DNA from: Bdellovibrionales bacterium | GTDB taxonomy: Bacteria > Bdellovibrionota > Bdellovibrionia > Bdellovibrionales > UBA1609 | NCBI GenBank assembly: GCA_028279085.1 | Contig: JANQSX010000183.1 | Location: 1 to 5,016 of the forward strand | Reading direction: 5' to 3' | DNA length: 5,016 nt | Shown here: positions 1-5,016 of the stretch, piece by piece | Numbering within the stretch: the first letter of the stretch is position 1 | Layout of the letters: every line of letters starts with the position of its first letter | Program-made: the position numbers and the translations under genes | Notes under the pieces: generated by a model | Seen by the model: only the letters and a program-made list of their open reading frames with translations | Told to the model about the DNA's origin: nothing | Databases searched by the model: none

Positions 1-1105
1 CTAAAGCCTGATCCCACGGAACATTTCTTAACTTAATACTGATAGTCCCTTTTACATCATCCGCTAACACCATATTTAAACCACTTTCTTCTGAAAGAAA
101 ATGCAAAAAATCTCTTACACTAACCCCTTGGACATTAAAGGAAATAGGCTTACCGCTAAATCTAGGAGTCTGAAGAAAAAATTCCTCTAAAGATTTAGCT
201 GGCAGAATTTCTCCGGAAGAACCACCGCTGTAAGAATCTTGAGATGTACCACCTCCTAAAGGATTTCCTTCTCCAGCACCGGCAGTCATCATACTTCCCA
301 CTTCACTACTTCCTCCACCAGGAGCAATGATAACTAAAGAACCGGTATCAGCAACATTAATAGACGGCGCACCAGCATTTTCTCTCATCTGCATTACAAT
401 ACGGACAGTATTACTATCTTTTTGATCCGCCTGTAATAAGGCAATTGACGTGTTAAAATCTTTCATCACAAAAGGACGTTCTTGCAGACTTTCTGATAAA
501 ATAGCTCCTGGTATTTCAACAACAAATTGATTATTTTCTTTATTCTCTCTGGATTGATAAGAGAAAGAACCGGTTCCATCAACGTAGATCTTATTGTCCC
601 CGGCCTCATAGCGAATACTATTTATAACAACACCGGCACTTCCAACAGATGAAGAAGAATCAACATCCTCTTCCGCAATTAACTCACTATCATCCATCTC
701 ATCTGTTTGCACAATTTCTTCTTCTACCAGTGGCTGTTCTTCCACTTCCGCTGATTCCGTTTGCTCTAATGTTTCCTCTGTAGCCTGTTCTTGAGCCTGT
801 GCCGCTACTTCTTCTTTTTTTGGAGCTTGTTCTTTTGGAGCAGTGTCTTCCGCCACTTCATCCTCTAAAGAAGAATCCTCATCTGAAAAAGCATCCTCCG
901 CCATTTCTTTTTCAAAATCCTCCGAATCAGCAAATTCACTTTCTAAGTCTTCTTCTCCAAACTCATCATCACTATTTTCACCAACAACATCCGCCGCCAC
1001 TTCCTCAGCATCTTCCACTTGTTGTTCTGTACTAAGATTGCTTGTCGTCTGACAAGAAACAGCAAAGAAGAAACAAATAAAAAATATAATAATGTAGTTT
1101 TTCAT
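1..1105 (-). CDS. pilQ: Type IV pilus secretin PilQ, N-terminal part (truncated by window edge)
   Basis: This is the start of the outer-membrane secretin through which the pilus passes; 368 codons are visible and the frame is open at base 1. Residues 1-17 are a hydrophobic signal (MKNYIIIFF...) ending in FAVS-C18-Q, which fits a permissive lipobox, so PilQ may be lipidated at Cys18; Gln at +2 would favour outer-membrane sorting. Residues 27-149 are very acidic (53 Asp/Glu against 4 Lys) and probably disordered. Residues 158-260 (VVINSIRYEAGDNKIYVDG..., ending SLVIIAP) look like an AMIN domain, which binds peptidoglycan in other PilQ proteins. A Gly/Ser-rich linker follows (263-298), then a secretin N0/STN-like domain from about 318 (ISFNVQGVSVRDFLHFLSEE, then VLADDVKGTISIKLRNVPWDQAL). 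The pore-forming secretin domain lies outside the window. The start at 1105 has AAGGTGAT 9 nt upstream and no upstream in-frame start before pilP. The PilQ call is strong because of pilMNOP next door; lipidation is inference. Confidence 0.95.
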   Translation of the reverse strand, partial: MKNYIIIFFICFFFAVSCQTTSNLSTEQQVEDAEEVAADVVGENSDDEFGEEDLESEFADSEDFEKEMAEDAFSDEDSSLEDEVAEDTAPKEQAPKKEEVAAQAQEQATEETLEQTESAEVEEQPLVEEEIVQTDEMDDSELIAEEDVDSSSSVGSAGVVINSIRYEAGDNKIYVDGTGSFSYQSRENKENNQFVVEIPGAILSESLQERPFVMKDFNTSIALLQADQKDSNTVRIVMQMRENAGAPSINVADTGSLVIIAPGGGSSEVGSMMTAGAGEGNPLGGGTSQDSYSGGSSGEILPAKSLEEFFLQTPRFSGKPISFNVQGVSVRDFLHFLSEESGLNMVLADDVKGTISIKLRNVPWDQAL

Positions 1106-1160
1106 GTTGCCGACATCACCTTATCACAATGTCACTTTTATTTGCTAAAATTATTTTCCC

Positions 1161-1188
1161 ATTATAAAATATTTACAATTAACGTCAT
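1161..1188 (-). promoter_or_regulatory. Possible internal promoter for pilQ
   Basis: The 139-bp pilP-pilQ gap (1106-1244) is AT-rich and has no gene. On the minus strand it contains a perfect TATAAT (1166-1161), preceded at 16 bp by ATGACG (1188-1183), a 4/6 match to the TTGACA -35 box. Initiation here would leave a leader of roughly 45-50 nt before the pilQ ATG. In such AT-rich DNA a TATAAT can arise by chance, and the -35 is only moderate. I see no convincing terminator after pilP, so readthrough from pilP into pilQ is also likely. Confidence 0.35.
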
Positions 1189-1244
1189 TAAATTCAAGTA
1201 TAGATAGCTCATAGTTCCAAAAATATACGCACCTAATATAGTTA

Positions 1245-2396
1245 TTATGTTCCCGTTCCTGATTTTTTTTGCTTATCTATTAGTTTCTTTTTTTCTATAC
1301 TATCTCCATCCTGATTTAATATTTCCTCAGCAGATTCCTTATCATCATAACGCCTTAATTGAACAATAATAGGTTCATATAAATCTTCATCTGAACTATC
1401 ACCTGCTACAAATCTTGGTTCCAAAATAACCACTTCATCTTCTCTTAATTTATAGATAATACCCATGTTACTTCCTATTAGATCATTTTTTTGAAGCTTA
1501 TGAACAACATTATCCGGAGTTTTAAAAAAAGCTCTTGGAGGACCGACTGATGAATCCCACTTAATTCCCACTAATTTAAGCTCATTCAGATCATACTTTC
1601 CGGTTGGATAATCAGGGACAACCCGTTCGCTATTATCTATCTCCTCCATTGTATCAAAAGGCGTAAAAGGATCTCTTCTTTCTTTAGGATCATATTGATA
1701 GACACTTAGCATTTTATACACATCCACAATTTCCTGATTTATATGCATTAGATCATGAGCTGCGTCAGCAGATACTCCTTTTTTGTCTTTAATCTTTTGA
1801 GCTGATTCCATTAATTTTTCAAGCTGAGAAGAACTGACCCCGGAAGAAATATCCCCAGGAATATTGTTTTTTTGACCGGCTTCCGTTTCTGATAAGGAAT
1901 TATCCTCTTCTACCGGAGGAGGAGGAATAGGAGCTGTATTATCCACTGCCGGAGGGGGAGGAATAGGAACCGTATTATCCACTGCCGGAGGGGAAGGTGC
2001 GGCACCATCTTTCTGAGGTATAGATGAAACTTCATCTTTTTCTAAAGAGTTTGCCTCACTTTTTTTACCTGGTGATAAAGCCGATGCACCGGACTTATCA
2101 TTACCAGCCACTGAAGACGGCTTTCTCTTATTTACCACCCCTGCTGATCCTGTATCCTTCATCGCTTCCACTGTTTTTTGTTTCATCAGTGAGCTTTCCG
2201 GTTTGATTGGCGGTACACTGGCAGGTGGTGTGGTAAGTGATGTGTTAGCAGATGGATTAACCGGTGGTGTATTGGTAGGCTCCTTCGCCGATGCAACAGG
2301 TTCCAAAAAAGAAGCAGAAGTCACAAGCCATATAATAAAAAACAAAGAAACACAACACACATTCAAATAGAGAAAAACCTGAAAAAATTTTTTCAT
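1245..2396 (-). CDS. pilP: Type IV pilus assembly (pilot/linker) protein PilP, extended form
   Basis: PilP links the inner-membrane PilN/PilO pair to the N0 domain of the PilQ secretin in the periplasm. The family core is at about residues 233-330: YQYDPKERRDPFTPF (RRDPF at 240-244) is the hallmark PilP entry motif, followed by YDLNELKLVGI (268-278), RAFFKTPD, NDLIGSNMGIIYKL and DEVVILEP. The protein has 383 residues, about twice the usual 170-200. The extra length is a Pro/Ser/Thr/Lys-rich linker (about 38-190) with a tandem 12-residue repeat, plus a charged C-terminal tail (about 331-383). The N-terminus has a hydrophobic segment (about 4-30) with a possible signal peptidase I site ASA-K at 35-38. 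Cys14-Cys15 lie inside the hydrophobic run and do not form a good lipobox, unlike classical lipoprotein PilP. Its ATG overlaps the pilO stop (ATGA), and a perfect AAGGAGGTAA site at 2410-2401 supports the start. The identification is firm; the membrane attachment mode is uncertain. Confidence 0.93.
   Translation of the reverse strand: MKKFFQVFLYLNVCCVSLFFIIWLVTSASFLEPVASAKEPTNTPPVNPSANTSLTTPPASVPPIKPESSLMKQKTVEAMKDTGSAGVVNKRKPSSVAGNDKSGASALSPGKKSEANSLEKDEVSSIPQKDGAAPSPPAVDNTVPIPPPPAVDNTAPIPPPPVEEDNSLSETEAGQKNNIPGDISSGVSSSQLEKLMESAQKIKDKKGVSADAAHDLMHINQEIVDVYKMLSVYQYDPKERRDPFTPFDTMEEIDNSERVVPDYPTGKYDLNELKLVGIKWDSSVGPPRAFFKTPDNVVHKLQKNDLIGSNMGIIYKLREDEVVILEPRFVAGDSSDEDLYEPIIVQLRRYDDKESAEEILNQDGDSIEKKKLIDKQKKSGTGT
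1917..1988 (-). repeat. Tandem 36-bp repeat (2 copies) inside pilP encoding a Pro-rich 12-mer
   Basis: Two adjacent 36-bp units encode PAVDNTVPIPPP and PAVDNTAPIPPP (PilP residues 137-148 and 149-160), followed by a partial continuation PVEEDN. The copies differ at few bases (for example ggagct versus ggaacc on the plus strand). This looks like a recent duplication within the flexible periplasmic linker; copy number could change by slippage or recombination without breaking the frame. Confidence 0.85.
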
Positions 2397-3016
2397 TGTG
2401 TTACCTCCTTTTTTTCATCTTTATTCTTTTGATCCAAAACAGGAGCAATGTAACGATAGCCATAAATATCCATTCTCATTTTCACTTCTTTTAATCCACC
2501 TATTTGCTGTCCTCTTTGTTGAACTTCCGTCAAATCAAAATTTTCTACAGTAACAACTTCAGTTAAACTAGTCAGTTTAGAAAGGAAAATAAGAACTTGT
2601 GTAAACAATCCTTTAACTGTCACACTAATTTTTAATTTTTCATAAAAGTTCTTTATTTCACTACCTCCACGATTGTTAATATCCTCTAAATCCACCCCTG
2701 CTGATTTAGCTTGTATATTCAAGTGATTCAAGATCATTGAAGAAGTCACCTTATTTGGAATGAATTCAAGCAATTTATTAACTTCAGTGCCCATACTATT
2801 CATAGCTTTATCCATCTCCTGCAAATTATTTAAACTCGCCTTCAAATCATTTATTTTTTTTTGCACAGCATTTTTTTGCCCCTCTAGGCTTTTTATTTCA
2901 TTTTTAATAGACTCTCCTTTATCATATTTAAAAAAATAATATAGACCTGATAAACCTATATTCAGGATAATAATACTGCCTATACTTAACCGAAGAAATA
3001 TTTTTAACCACAACAT
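2393..3016 (-). CDS. pilO: Type IV pilus inner-membrane protein PilO
   Basis: PilO pairs with PilN in the inner membrane and contacts PilP in the periplasm, forming part of the alignment subcomplex. The protein has 207 residues, the normal length. It has a short cytoplasmic N-terminus, one transmembrane segment (about 7-29, with SIIILNIGLSGLYYFF), a coiled coil (about 33-72, SIKNEIKSLEGQKNAVQKKI), the typical LLEFIPNK element (82-89), and a C-terminal ferredoxin-like domain (about 95-190) with the pattern LKISVTVKGLFTQVLIFLSKL followed by TVENFDL and VKMRMDIYGYRY. A lysine-rich tail ends the protein. It starts 45 bp after pilN and overlaps pilP by ATGA. No clear Shine-Dalgarno precedes the ATG (the leader reads gatttaaaaa), and an in-frame TAA at 3022-3020 rules out a longer start. 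A hairpin lies just upstream. Length, topology and gene order make the call secure. Confidence 0.93.
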   Translation of the reverse strand: MLWLKIFLRLSIGSIIILNIGLSGLYYFFKYDKGESIKNEIKSLEGQKNAVQKKINDLKASLNNLQEMDKAMNSMGTEVNKLLEFIPNKVTSSMILNHLNIQAKSAGVDLEDINNRGGSEIKNFYEKLKISVTVKGLFTQVLIFLSKLTSLTEVVTVENFDLTEVQQRGQQIGGLKEVKMRMDIYGYRYIAPVLDQKNKDEKKEVTQ

Positions 3017-3025
3017 TTTTTAAAT

Positions 3026-3056
3026 CAGGTGGAATTATTTATATAACATCCGCCTG
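3026..3056 (-). promoter_or_regulatory. Intercistronic hairpin between pilN and pilO
   Basis: On the minus-strand transcript CAGGCGGA (3056-3049) can pair with TCCACCTG (3033-3026), giving seven Watson-Crick pairs of eight with one internal C/A mismatch and a 15-nt AT-rich loop. It begins 5 nt after the pilN stop and ends 9 nt before the pilO ATG. No U-run follows, so it is not a classical terminator. It could affect mRNA processing, stability or pilO translation; function is inference. Confidence 0.5.
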
Positions 3057-3061
3057 CCTGT

Positions 3062-3682
3062 TTATTTTAACACACTCACTATTACAAATATTTTTCTCTT
3101 CCTTTGTTCCCTATTTTGTGTGTCCCTCGCTTGTTCTAAAACAACAGAAGAGAACAAATTCGTGCTTTCCATTTTTTCAATAAAGTTTTGAATCTGTTTG
3201 GTGGTTGTACTGATACCACTAATAGTGAATTTCTTATCTTTTAACCCTACTTGATTCAGCCATACTTCTTCAGGAATAACACTTTGTATAGAGTCTAAAC
3301 CAGTTACCGCTATTAAACGACGATCAGCAATCTTTTGCATAATGTTTAATTTATTTTTATATTCTTTCGCTGTTTCAAGCATATGTCCAAAACCTTCAAC
3401 ATTTTTTTTCATTTTTTTTTGCTCATTTTGTAGAGTATTAAGCTCATTATTTATTATAGCTTTTTGTCCATTGAGTTTATTAATATTCTTTTTTTCTATA
3501 TGCATTAATATAAAAATGCCGGATACACAAAGAGCTAAACGTATTAGAAAAAAAATAACTGCTTTAGGCTCAATCTCTATATTCGATAAAAAGGAATCCT
3601 TTTTATCGTCATCTATCAAAAATTCATCACCAAAAGCTTCAACAGCAGTAGAAGCTCTGGTTTTCCTAAGATCTATTTTCAT
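3062..3682 (-). CDS. pilN: Type IV pilus inner-membrane protein PilN
   Basis: PilN bridges cytoplasmic PilM and periplasmic PilO/PilP in the alignment subcomplex. The protein has 206 residues. A 40-residue cytoplasmic tail (MKIDLRKTRASTAVEAFGDE...) is followed by one transmembrane helix (about 41-60, AVIFFLIRLALCVSGIFILM), a coiled coil (about 62-118) and a periplasmic fimbrial-assembly (PilN/PF05137-type) domain at about 126-205. That domain shows the family pattern LDSIQSVIPEEVWLNQVGL, then KFTISGISTTTKQIQNFIEK and NLFSSVVLEQ. The usual N-terminal INLLP-type motif that docks into PilM is not recognisable; IDLRK at 3-7 is the nearest match. The start overlaps the pilM stop by ATGA and has AAAGGAA 7 nt upstream (3696-3690), indicating translational coupling. 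A run of nine A (3412-3420) and one of eight A lie in the coiled-coil codons. Identity is secure from domain pattern and context. Confidence 0.93.
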   Translation of the reverse strand: MKIDLRKTRASTAVEAFGDEFLIDDDKKDSFLSNIEIEPKAVIFFLIRLALCVSGIFILMHIEKKNINKLNGQKAIINNELNTLQNEQKKMKKNVEGFGHMLETAKEYKNKLNIMQKIADRRLIAVTGLDSIQSVIPEEVWLNQVGLKDKKFTISGISTTTKQIQNFIEKMESTNLFSSVVLEQARDTQNREQRKRKIFVIVSVLK

Positions 3683-4749
3683 TTAGATATTCCTTTCAAA
3701 CATAAACCCATAGTCACCGGAACAAAATGCTTAATATGTTCCAAAGAGTCCTGCAAGAAATCACTGGATTGTAATGTTTTAAATGGATCTAATACACTAA
3801 ATGGAATATCAAACTTTTCCCCGACAATATTTACTAGATTTGTTATTTTACTGCCTCCACCGGTTAAGTAACCTCGTAAAAGCACTTCATCAGGAAACTG
3901 ATTTTTAAAATATTCACAGCCTAAAAAAATTTCATCACTAAATTGGCGATTATTTTCCTCCATAATACGATTAACTTCAGGAGGTACCTCACTTCCAGAA
4001 CACCAACTTATTTTCAAAGACTCCGCTTCTTGATATTCTATGTTCATTTCTTTCATCAAACTAACAGTGTAAAAATCACTACCAACCGTCATGTAACGGG
4101 AAAAAATCAGTTCATCACGATGTATTACAATAAAATTTGTACCTGATTTTCCGATATCCAATACCAGAATACTCTCATCTATATCTTTAATATCCGGTTC
4201 TATAACTTGCACACAATCTAATATGGCAAAAGACGCGGTATCAATAAATGCACACTTATAGCCCCCTTCTTCTATTAAATGATTTACATTATAAGTAGCA
4301 TCGCTTTTTGCAGCTATAAGAAGAATCTTTACTTTACCTTCTTTAATGGAATTTAATGATTTAAGTTCTACATAGTCATAATTAATTTCGTCCATATTAA
4401 ACGGCAAATGTTGAGCCACTTCTTCATGCACCAAACTATCCATTACTTCTTTGTCTGAATTAAGAATTTCTATTTTTTTAAAATAAAGAGACCTCCCACC
4501 TATAGCGACACACAAAGGAGGAGCAGGCTTTTCAATAGCATGAGACATAAACTCAAATAAAGGTTCTCTAAGTGAATCCACCTCAATTAAATCCCCTTGC
4601 TCAATACAGCCTTCGGGAACATCAAAAAAAGTAAAATTTTCTAAACAAATTTCTTTCTTTTTTTTTATTGAAAACTCAGCAACCTTAATTGTGTTACTTC
4701 CCACATCTATCGCAAATGACTTTTTTGATGCTTTAAATAACCACTTCAT
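3679..4749 (-). CDS. pilM: Type IV pilus actin-like ATPase-fold protein PilM
   Basis: PilM is the cytoplasmic FtsA/actin-like protein that binds the PilN N-terminus and links the assembly motors to the envelope complex. At 356 residues it has the usual family length. The nucleotide-binding motifs are visible in order: phosphate 1, FAIDVGSNTIKVAEF (12-26); phosphate 2, LVLDIGKSGTNFIVI (195-209); and the adenosine motif, GYLTGGGSKI (293-302). Other family signatures are CVAIGGRS (80-87), EEVAQHLPFNMDEINYDY (109-126, the SHS2/1C region), LLIAAKS (143-149), FIDTASFAIL and YQEAESLK (239-246). Phosphate 2 has Lys201 where many family members have a small residue, and the usual GG...T element reads VGSDFYT (222-228). 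The ATG has AAGGAAGGG (4762-4754) upstream. It is the first gene after a promoter-bearing 138-bp gap and overlaps pilN by 4 bp. Confidence is high. Confidence 0.95.
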   Translation of the reverse strand: MKWLFKASKKSFAIDVGSNTIKVAEFSIKKKKEICLENFTFFDVPEGCIEQGDLIEVDSLREPLFEFMSHAIEKPAPPLCVAIGGRSLYFKKIEILNSDKEVMDSLVHEEVAQHLPFNMDEINYDYVELKSLNSIKEGKVKILLIAAKSDATYNVNHLIEEGGYKCAFIDTASFAILDCVQVIEPDIKDIDESILVLDIGKSGTNFIVIHRDELIFSRYMTVGSDFYTVSLMKEMNIEYQEAESLKISWCSGSEVPPEVNRIMEENNRQFSDEIFLGCEYFKNQFPDEVLLRGYLTGGGSKITNLVNIVGEKFDIPFSVLDPFKTLQSSDFLQDSLEHIKHFVPVTMGLCLKGISK

Positions 4750-4771
4750 TGGTCCCTTCCTTGAGATATAA

Positions 4772-4808
4772 TAAAACTAAAGTCCTATATAAAATTAAAA
4801 CTAAAGTC
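4772..4808. repeat. 13-bp direct repeat, 24-bp period, at the pilM promoter
   Basis: TAAAACTAAAGTC occurs perfectly twice on the plus strand, at 4772-4784 and 4796-4808, spaced 24 bp (about two helical turns). A shorter AAAGTC recurs at 4815-4820, 12 bp further on. The copies overlap the -10 region and the expected transcript start of the pilM promoter, so they could be an operator or a local duplication. The DNA is AT-rich, but a perfect 13-bp match this close is unlikely to be chance. Confidence 0.6.
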
Positions 4809-4822
4809 TAAAAAAAAGTCAA
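4794..4822 (-). promoter_or_regulatory. Predicted sigma70-type promoter for pilMNOP(Q)
   Basis: On the minus strand TTGACT (4822-4817, 5/6 match to TTGACA) is followed after exactly 17 bp by TTTAAT (4799-4794, 5/6 match to TATAAT). Initiation near 4787 would give a leader of about 38 nt before the pilM ATG, with its Shine-Dalgarno at 4762-4754. It sits in the pilD-pilM gap (4750-4887), which otherwise holds no gene. Position and consensus fit make this the best promoter in the window. Confidence 0.6.
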
Positions 4823-4887
4823 TCAGCACCATGCGAAATATTAAATAGAGTAAAAAAGATACAGTGCAATAAACTGCTTTTTAGGAA

Positions 4888-5016
4888 TCACATATAGAAA
4901 AAAGATAAATATAAACTAGCCAGGGTTTTTCCACAAAAAATATAAATAAGCGCTGAAAAAGCTAAGTACGGTCCAAAAGGTATACTTTGCTTTAAGTAAT
5001 CCTTGGAATGGAACAT
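4888..5016 (-). CDS. pilD: Prepilin peptidase PilD, C-terminal end (truncated by window edge)
   Basis: The last 42 codons of an open frame enter from the right edge and end at TGA (4890-4888). The translation contains SIPFGPYLAFSALIYIFCGK followed by TLASLYLSFFYM. PFGP(Y/F)LA followed by a final hydrophobic helix and a Gly is the characteristic C-terminus of type IV prepilin leader peptidases (the PilD/GspO family of inner-membrane aspartic proteases that cleave and N-methylate prepilins). The catalytic aspartates and the N-terminal methylase domain lie outside the window. The ATG at the very edge is almost certainly an internal Met, not the start. Location directly upstream of pilM supports a T4P role. 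The fragment is short, but the motif is distinctive. Confidence 0.85.
   Translation of the reverse strand: MFHSKDYLKQSIPFGPYLAFSALIYIFCGKTLASLYLSFFYM

Noticed and set aside
799..1052. Plus-strand ORFs rich in Ser, Pro, His and Leu
   Set aside because: They are antisense shadows of the acidic, low-complexity pilQ coding region, have no ribosome site, and pilQ in the other strand has clear domain structure.
1112..1133. GACAT/ATGTC inverted repeat enclosing the pilQ Shine-Dalgarno
   Set aside because: The stem is only 5-6 bp with a 12-nt loop and leaves the ribosome site exposed in the loop; could easily be chance.
2024..2206. 60-residue plus-strand ORF opposite pilP
   Set aside because: Antisense of the low-complexity linker of pilP; no ribosome site and no recognisable domain.
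3342..3686. 114-residue plus-strand ORF with hydrophobic Phe/Ile/Ser-rich sequence
   Set aside because: It is the antisense of the Lys/Glu-rich coiled coil and tail of pilN; the hydrophobicity comes from complementing AAA and GAA codons.
1245..4749. Type II secretion (GspL/GspM/GspC) instead of pilMNOP
   Set aside because: A free-standing PilM with all actin-fold motifs, separate PilN and PilO, and the PilP RRDPF motif match type IV pili; GspL would be a fusion of the PilM and PilN parts.
4851..4877. Possible terminator after pilD (GCAGT, 7-nt loop, ACTGT, then a U-rich stretch)
   Set aside because: Only four Watson-Crick pairs plus one G-U, and the T-run begins after a spacer; too weak to call in AT-rich DNA.
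1..5016. CRISPR arrays, tRNA/rRNA genes, insertion sequences or defence genes
   Set aside because: I saw no regularly spaced repeats, RNA-gene motifs, transposase-like frames or terminal inverted repeats; the window is accounted for by pilus genes and short gaps.

Overview
The window carries one minus-strand block of type IV pilus (T4P) biogenesis genes. In transcription order (right to left) these are the 3' end of a prepilin peptidase gene (pilD), then pilM, pilN, pilO, pilP and the first part of the secretin gene pilQ, which runs off the left edge. The products match the conserved alignment subcomplex of T4P: PilM is a cytoplasmic actin-like protein, PilN and PilO are inner-membrane bitopic proteins with periplasmic ferredoxin-like domains, PilP is a periplasmic linker, and PilQ is the outer-membrane secretin pore. 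PilD processes the prepilins.

Layout on the minus strand: pilD tail (5016-4888); a 138-bp gap with a good sigma70-type promoter and a direct repeat; pilM (4749-3679); pilN, overlapping pilM by ATGA; a 45-bp gap with a hairpin; pilO (3016-2393); pilP, overlapping pilO by ATGA; a 139-bp AT-rich gap with a possible second promoter; and pilQ from 1105 to the edge. Nothing on the plus strand looks like a real gene. The plus-strand ORFs are shadows of the low-complexity, acidic or lysine-rich coding regions.

The organism is a Gram-negative bacterium (outer-membrane secretin) with an AT-rich genome and the standard genetic code. The gene order, an AMIN-type PilQ and large, divergent PilP and PilN proteins suggest a deltaproteobacterial-type lineage (for example Bdellovibrionota- or SAR324-like). 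That placement is weak and rests on impression, not on a search.

The system itself is well known. The unusual parts are lineage elaborations: a possibly lipidated PilQ with a roughly 120-residue, extremely acidic segment; a PilP about twice normal length with a Pro/Ser-rich linker, a tandem 12-residue repeat and no obvious lipobox; a PilN whose N-terminus lacks the usual INLLP-like PilM-binding motif; a hairpin between pilN and pilO with no clear Shine-Dalgarno for pilO; and a 13-bp direct repeat over the pilM promoter. I see no wholly undescribed system here.
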